Part shown: positions 58,816 to 64,000 of the stretch, piece after piece
How positions within the stretch are numbered: position 1 is the first letter of the stretch
Layout: every line of letters starts with the position of its first letter
Source of the DNA: Oscillospiraceae bacterium
GTDB lineage: Bacteria; Bacillota; Clostridia; Oscillospirales; CAG-272
Assembly (NCBI GenBank): GCA_015063745.1
Contig: SVTO01000008.1
Location: 1-64,000 of the forward strand
Length of the DNA stretch: 64,000 nt
Direction of reading: 5' to 3'
Position numbers and translations under genes: made by a program
The notes under the pieces: generated by a model
The model's input: the letters and a program-made list of their open reading frames with translations, nothing else
Databases searched by the model: none
What the model was told of the DNA's origin: nothing

Positions 58816-59096
58816 TAAGGCCATACCAACCGGGGAGGCAGCGGCGCCCTGTACCTGCAACCCGCTATAGCAGGGGTGGATTCCCGAAACGAGGGCAGAA
58901 CTTGTGTGGTCTGCGTCGTTGCAGGCTGTGATGAAGAATGGGTCTTGTGCGATTGACGGCTGTGAACCATGTCAGGTGGGGAACCAAGCAGCATTAAGCA
59001 GTTCAGTTGATGCGCCACGAGGTTGCCTGTTCGGAGCAGAATGCACGAAATGCGCATATGATCTTCTGTTCGACTTTCGGGTGTATGGTCCTATTT
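58816..59096 (+). ncRNA. ffs: Signal recognition particle RNA, large bacterial (Bacillus-type)
   Basis: GGGGAGGCAGCGGCGCCCTGTACCTGCAACCCGCTATAGCAGGGGTGGATTCCC Alu-type domain; ATGTCAGGTGGGGAACCAAGCAGCATTAAG S-domain; terminal pairing CCATACC/GGTGTATGG; upstream of dnaX. Confidence 0.9.
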
Positions 59097-59147
59097 TGCG
59101 AGTTATTTTACATTGTATCCCAAATACGGCAGGAAAGAGGTGGCTTG

Positions 59148-60725
59148 ATGCATCAGGCACTGTACAGAAAATACCGTCCGCGCAGCTTTGACGATGTATG
59201 GGGAGAAGAGCATATCACGTCCGTTCTGGAATACGAATCCCAAGCGGGCAGAGTTTCTCATGCCTATCTTTTCTGCGGCCCCCGGGGAACGGGCAAGACC
59301 ACCTGCGCCAAGATACTGGCCAAAGCCGTAAACTGTGAGCATCCCGTGGGCGGCAATCCCTGCGGCAAATGCTTCGCCTGTGAAAGTATCGACAACGGTT
59401 CTGCCACGGACGTGCTGGAAATGGACGCCGCTTCCAACAACGGTGTCGAATATATCCGCGATATCCGTGACGAAGTCAGCTATACCCCTGCGGCACTGAA
59501 GAAGCGCGTGTACATCATCGACGAAGTACATATGCTGTCCCAGAGTGCCTTCAACGCACTGCTGAAAACCCTGGAAGAACCGCCGGAACACGTGCTGTTC
59601 ATCCTGGCAACCACCGAACTGCATAAACTGCCCGCCACCATTGTTTCCCGCTGCCAGCGCTTTGATTTTCGGCGTATCAGCGTGGACGTGCTGGCCAACC
59701 GCCTGATGTACATTGCGGAAAAGGAACAGATGTCCCTGACCGAAGAAGCGGCCAAAATGCTGGCCAAGCAGGCACAGGGCGGTATGCGTGACGCCATCAG
59801 TTTGTTTGAACTGTGCGGCGGAGGCGGCCATGAGGTCACAGCGGAAAGAGTATCGGAAGTTCTCGGTCTGACGGGTATCGAAACGGTGTACAAAACCGCG
59901 GTAGCCGTAGCCAGACGGGACACAGCGGGGATCTTCAGGATCATCGCCTCCGTGGCGGAATCCTCCAAGGATATCTCCGTGTACTGGCAGGAGCTCATCT
60001 CCTTCTGGCGGGATATGCTTGTCACAACCTACGTAAAAGACCCGACGGAATATCTGGATCTGACCGAACCGGAAATGCGCGTTACTTCGGATGCCGCAAG
60101 AAGATTCACCCCCGCCGCCATGACATACCACTTCGGCCTTCTGGACGATGCCTTAAAGGAAATGTCCCGCCTGCCCCAGACCAAGCGTATGACGGCAGAG
60201 CTGACCCTGATCCGCATGAGCGATCCCAGACTCAGCGAAGGGGAAACAGCCCTGATCGACCGCCTGACCGCTCTGGAGGATAAACTGACCCTGCTGGAAA
60301 ACGGCGGCATCACCATAACAAGACAGGACGCCCCGGCCATTCCCGTAAACGAGCCTGTCATCACCGCAGAAGTGCCCAATACATCGCCGGAACCTGCGGA
60401 AGCCAAACCGGCCGAACCCGCTGAAATCTGGAACGAAATTCCCGACATCAGCGAGATCTGCGAAAAGCTGGAACAGCACGGCCCTATGTATAACGGATTC
60501 TTCGCCGACGCGGACTGCTCCGTCACGGAAGACGGCAAAAAGATTTTAGTGCGTACCACAAGCGAGTTCGGTGTGCAGATGCTCTCCGCCGACAGCGCAA
60601 AAACGGCACTTTTGTCCTCCTTCCGACTGTGCGGATACGGCAGTGCGGATACCCAGCTGATCATCAAATCCGGTGCACAGCCCAAGGAAAAGAAAAGCCC
60701 GGCGGATGAGCTGGCAGAATTTTAA
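59148..60725 (+). CDS. dnaX: DNA polymerase III subunits gamma/tau
   Basis: MHQALYRKYRPRSFDDVWGEEHI, GPRGTGKTTCAKILAKAVNC, IIDEVHMLSQSAFNALLKTLEEPPEHVLFILATTE. Confidence 0.96.
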   Translation: MHQALYRKYRPRSFDDVWGEEHITSVLEYESQAGRVSHAYLFCGPRGTGKTTCAKILAKAVNCEHPVGGNPCGKCFACESIDNGSATDVLEMDAASNNGVEYIRDIRDEVSYTPAALKKRVYIIDEVHMLSQSAFNALLKTLEEPPEHVLFILATTELHKLPATIVSRCQRFDFRRISVDVLANRLMYIAEKEQMSLTEEAAKMLAKQAQGGMRDAISLFELCGGGGHEVTAERVSEVLGLTGIETVYKTAVAVARRDTAGIFRIIASVAESSKDISVYWQELISFWRDMLVTTYVKDPTEYLDLTEPEMRVTSDAARRFTPAAMTYHFGLLDDALKEMSRLPQTKRMTAELTLIRMSDPRLSEGETALIDRLTALEDKLTLLENGGITITRQDAPAIPVNEPVITAEVPNTSPEPAEAKPAEPAEIWNEIPDISEICEKLEQHGPMYNGFFADADCSVTEDGKKILVRTTSEFGVQMLSADSAKTALLSSFRLCGYGSADTQLIIKSGAQPKEKKSPADELAEF

Positions 60726-60793
60726 AAATATACCCGTCCGAATGAACAGGGCGGATTTCCATATTCAAAAATCAAAAAGGATGGTACATAATT

Positions 60794-61141
60794 ATGAAAG
60801 CAAGACTCCCCAAGGGCATGGGCGGCGGCCCCAGCAATATGCAGGGCATGATCAAGCAGGCCCAGAAGATGCAGGAAGAAATGGAATCCAAGCAGGCTGA
60901 ACTGGATGCCAGAGAATACGATATTCAGGCCGGCGGCGGTGTAGTAACCGTAAAGATCAACGGCAAGCTGGAAGTACAGTCCATCGACATTCAGCCGGAA
61001 GTAGTGGATCCCGACGATATCGAAACCCTGTCCGACATTCTGGTTGCGGCTGTAAACGAAGCGATCAAGAAGGTAAACGAAACCAACAACGCAGAAATGA
61101 GCAAGATCACCGGCAGCCTGAACATGCCCGGTTTATTCTGA
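60794..61141 (+). CDS. ybaB: YbaB/EbfC family nucleoid-associated protein
   Basis: MIKQAQKMQEEMESKQAELDAREYDIQAGGGVVTVKINGKLEVQSIDIQPEVVDPDD; between dnaX and recR. Confidence 0.93.
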   Translation: MKARLPKGMGGGPSNMQGMIKQAQKMQEEMESKQAELDAREYDIQAGGGVVTVKINGKLEVQSIDIQPEVVDPDDIETLSDILVAAVNEAIKKVNETNNAEMSKITGSLNMPGLF

Positions 61142-61145
61142 GAAA

Positions 61146-61751
61146 ATGGCATCCGAGATCATCGAACCTCTGGAACGGCTTGCGGATATGTTCCGCAGAC
61201 TGGACGGAGTGGGTAAGAAATCGGCCATGCGTTATGCCTACGCGGTTCTGAACTTTTCAAACGAAGACGCGGCGGCATTTGCGGAAGCGATACTGGCGGC
61301 CAAAACGGATATTCATCTCTGCGAGGAATGTCAGAACATCACAACGGATCACATTTGCTCCCTGTGTGCCTCGGAAAAGCGTGACCACAGCGTGATCTGC
61401 GTAGTGGAAGATCCCCGTGCCGTAACAGCCATTGAAAAAACCAAACAGTTCGGCGGCGTGTACCATGTACTCCACGGTACCGTATCCCCCTCCAAGGGCA
61501 TCACACCGGACAAACTGAAGATCCGCGAACTGCTGGAAAGACTGAAGGACGACAGCGTCACCGAAGTCATTCTGGCCACCAACCCCACAGTGGAAGGGGA
61601 AGCAACGGCCATGTACATAGCCCGCCTGCTGACACCTCTGGGGATCATGGTATCCCGTATCGCAAACGGCGTCCCCGTCGGCGGCGATCTGGAATATGCG
61701 GACGAAGTAACACTGCGCCGCGCCATGGAAGGCCGTTATCCGCTGGGGTAA
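61146..61751 (+). CDS. recR: Recombination protein RecR
   Basis: LFRRLDGVGKKSAMRYAY-like, CEECQNITTDHICSLCASEKRDHSVICVVEDPRAVTAIEKT, YHVLHGTVSPSKGI. Confidence 0.96.
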   Translation: MASEIIEPLERLADMFRRLDGVGKKSAMRYAYAVLNFSNEDAAAFAEAILAAKTDIHLCEECQNITTDHICSLCASEKRDHSVICVVEDPRAVTAIEKTKQFGGVYHVLHGTVSPSKGITPDKLKIRELLERLKDDSVTEVILATNPTVEGEATAMYIARLLTPLGIMVSRIANGVPVGGDLEYADEVTLRRAMEGRYPLG

Positions 61752-61793
61752 GTAAATAAAGCTGTTTGACCGGGAAGCTCATAAGACCTGAAG

Positions 61794-61825
61794 CATGCAC
61801 AGTGGTTTGATCTGCTGTGCATGTT
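61794..61825. repeat. Hairpin / inverted repeat downstream of recR
   Basis: CATGCACAG...CTGTGCATG. Confidence 0.6.
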
Positions 61826-61963
61826 GTTGTTCTCCGATGCTGAGTGATAAATACCTGAGATCACAGGATACCGGGGAAATCTCCATTTTCGGAACAATTG
61901 GAACAAACCCTGTTCGTAAATGAGTAAACAGATTGATAATAAGAATTTGTGGAGGTGAATCAG

Positions 61964-62623
61964 ATGATAGATATTACTGTTTGGATGCAAAGCTTCTTGC
62001 AGAAACTAAATGAGACTTTTACAAACCGCGTATGGTTTGTTGGTCTGCAGGGTAGCTATGGTCGTGGCGAAGCAACAGAAACAAGCGATATTGATATTGT
62101 TGTCATTTTGGATGAATTGTCTGCTGCGGACATTCAGATTTATAATACCATGCTGGATACCATGTCTCACAGAGAACTGATCTGCGGTTTCCTTTCAGGA
62201 AAAAAGGAAATTATGAATTGGGAGCCGTCGGACCTGTTCCAGTTTTGTAATGATACCACTCCGATCAAGGGAAGACTTGACGAAGTTCTGGCTGTAGTTG
62301 ACGAAAGTGCTGTGAACAGAGCCATAAAAATCGGTGCCTGCAACATATTCCACGGATGTGTACACAATATGCTTTATGAAAAGAGCGAAGATATTTTACG
62401 GGGATTGTATAAATCCGCTTCTTTTATCGTGCAGGCAATTGCATTTAAGCAAACGGGAAAGTATATCAGCCATCAAAAGAATTTGCTTCAAGTTGTGTTC
62501 TCCGATGAACGGGCAATTGTGGAAACCTTTATAAACTTGAAAAATGGCGGAATGGTAGATTTCAACTTGATGTCTGAAACATTGTTTGTTTGGTCAAAGA
62601 AATGGATTGCTGAAAACAGTTAA
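61964..62623 (+). CDS. Nucleotidyltransferase domain protein
   Basis: FVGLQGSYGRGEATETSDIDIVVILDEL (GSxxRGxxxxxSDIDI); RBS GGAGG. Confidence 0.85.
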   Translation: MIDITVWMQSFLQKLNETFTNRVWFVGLQGSYGRGEATETSDIDIVVILDELSAADIQIYNTMLDTMSHRELICGFLSGKKEIMNWEPSDLFQFCNDTTPIKGRLDEVLAVVDESAVNRAIKIGACNIFHGCVHNMLYEKSEDILRGLYKSASFIVQAIAFKQTGKYISHQKNLLQVVFSDERAIVETFINLKNGGMVDFNLMSETLFVWSKKWIAENS

Positions 62624-62657
62624 ACAAATTCCGATTTACCGAAAGGGAGTGACAGCC

Positions 62658-63491
62658 ATGACAGACACCGCAAGTATAAAAACCATCATCGTGGATTTAG
62701 ACAGAACCTTGCTGCACACAGATAAAACTATATCGGCACACACCGTCAAAGTTCTTGAAAAATGTAAAAAAAGCGGAATAAACATCATGGTTGCCACAGC
62801 AAGACCATTGCGAACAACCAAACCATATTGTGATATGATCGATTTTGATGCAATGGTTGTTTCCAATGGCGCGAGAGTGGTCCATGGGAATCAGCAAACG
62901 GATTACGGCATCGGTAAAAACAGCGCGGAACGTTTATTGAATACATTAAAACACTGTCCGGAACTGCGGATCACACTCGAAACAGGGGATTGTGCATACT
63001 CCAATCATCCGATTGAGGAGTATGAAACAATACTATCCGACAATCTGACAGATATTGCTGACAAGGAGGGCGTATTAAAAATTCTGGTTCACCTTGACAG
63101 TGAGGAAAACCTTCATTTTGTCAGAGAAGCATTGACAGAAGATTTGTACTATACAATTGCCCATGGTTATTTAATGCAGATCATGAGCACATCAGCAGCA
63201 AAGTGGAAAGGGATACAGGCAATGCTGGATATTTGCAACTGTACCCCCGATGAAACGGCCTATTTCGGAGATGACCAGGACGATATTGAACCCATAAAAA
63301 TGTGCGGCTTGGGTATTGCCGTTTCCAATGGAATACCGGAGGCAAAAGCAGCAGCGGATTATATCACAGAGAGCAATGATGAAGATGGTGTTGCAGAATT
63401 TATAGAACAGCGGATATTAAAGGATTCAATGAATCCCAATCCACCGAACAGTAAGAACGTACCCATTCGTAATTGTGGAAGAACGCGATAG
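62658..63491 (+). CDS. HAD superfamily (Cof-type) hydrolase
   Basis: IIVDLDRTLLHTDKTIS, VATARPLRTT, KGIQAMLDICNCTPDETAYFGDDQDDIEPIKM. Confidence 0.9.
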   Translation: MTDTASIKTIIVDLDRTLLHTDKTISAHTVKVLEKCKKSGINIMVATARPLRTTKPYCDMIDFDAMVVSNGARVVHGNQQTDYGIGKNSAERLLNTLKHCPELRITLETGDCAYSNHPIEEYETILSDNLTDIADKEGVLKILVHLDSEENLHFVREALTEDLYYTIAHGYLMQIMSTSAAKWKGIQAMLDICNCTPDETAYFGDDQDDIEPIKMCGLGIAVSNGIPEAKAAADYITESNDEDGVAEFIEQRILKDSMNPNPPNSKNVPIRNCGRTR

Positions 63492-63535
63492 ATTAAGGTA
63501 TTGGGATCGAAAAGAGAATTAAGGGAGCAGAGTGG

Positions 63536-64000
63536 ATGGTTGGATTAAGAAAAGGAAATGTTGAGCTGTGCGAGTATAGTGATGAATGGGTAACAGAAGC
63601 AAACACAATTATTCATACATTAAAAGAGATACTCGGCGATTATGCTATTGATATCCAGCATATTGGCAGCACTTCAATCTTCAATATAAAAGCCAAACCC
63701 ATAATTGATATTGCTATTGGGGTCGATAGTTTTTCTGATTTAGATAATTATATAGAATCTTTAATGCGTATTGGGATTTACAAATCTTCAGGTCAACCGT
63801 TTGAGGGGATAATTCTGTTTTCAAAAGATGATAACAACGATAATAGATGCTTTAATATACAAGTTGTTGTATATGGTGAAGATAAGTGGAACAAACATAT
63901 TTTGTTCAGAGATTATTTGAATGCCAATTTTGACAAAGCAAGAGAATATGAAAAAATCAAAGTAGAAGCAGCAGAACTTTTCCCAAACGATGTTTTATCT
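63536..64000 (+). CDS. GrpB family (UPF0157) nucleotidyltransferase-fold protein, partial at window edge
   Basis: MVGLRKGNVELCEYSDEWVTEANTIIHTLKEILGDYAIDIQHIGSTSIFNIKAKPIIDIAIGV; open to 64000, absent from the ORF track because no stop is reached. Confidence 0.85.
   Translation, partial: MVGLRKGNVELCEYSDEWVTEANTIIHTLKEILGDYAIDIQHIGSTSIFNIKAKPIIDIAIGVDSFSDLDNYIESLMRIGIYKSSGQPFEGIILFSKDDNNDNRCFNIQVVVYGEDKWNKHILFRDYLNANFDKAREYEKIKVEAAELFPNDVLS

Noticed and set aside
62586-62657. Extended N-terminus of the HAD protein from 62586
   Set aside because: The extension overlaps the end of the NTase gene. The Met at 62658 has a good upstream AAGGGAGT ribosome-binding site and starts the conserved HAD motif region.

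Overview
The window is a 64 kb chromosomal segment of a Firmicutes/Clostridia-like bacterium. This is inferred from clean sigma-A promoters with 17-nt spacers, large-type SRP RNA, a DnaD/DnaI pair and NfnAB. It is mostly housekeeping genes in short operons: NfnAB, NAD kinase, rpiB-ROK kinase, a complete livJHMGF-type ABC operon, comEB-like deaminase, LMW-PTP/rimI/tsaD/dnaD/dnaI, rlmD, GH127, type III glutamine synthetase, guaB, UPF0210/ACT, icd-acn, BlaI/BlaR-like, enolase, SRP RNA, dnaX-ybaB-recR. A truncated IS3-like end lies at the left edge, and a compositionally different nucleotidyltransferase/HAD/GrpB segment at the right edge. The most striking signal lies between glnN and a sodium:solute symporter, and the supplied ORF track misses it. 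It is a 19-codon leader ORF, MRFVNYTCAYYYYYYYYFA, with eight consecutive Tyr codons and tandem stops. It sits behind a perfect TTGACA-N17-TATAAT promoter and ahead of an intrinsic terminator. Mutually exclusive RNA pairings there look like a classical ribosome-stalling attenuator controlling the symporter, so I predict a tyrosine-responsive transporter. All functional names come from reading the translations; no database search was run.
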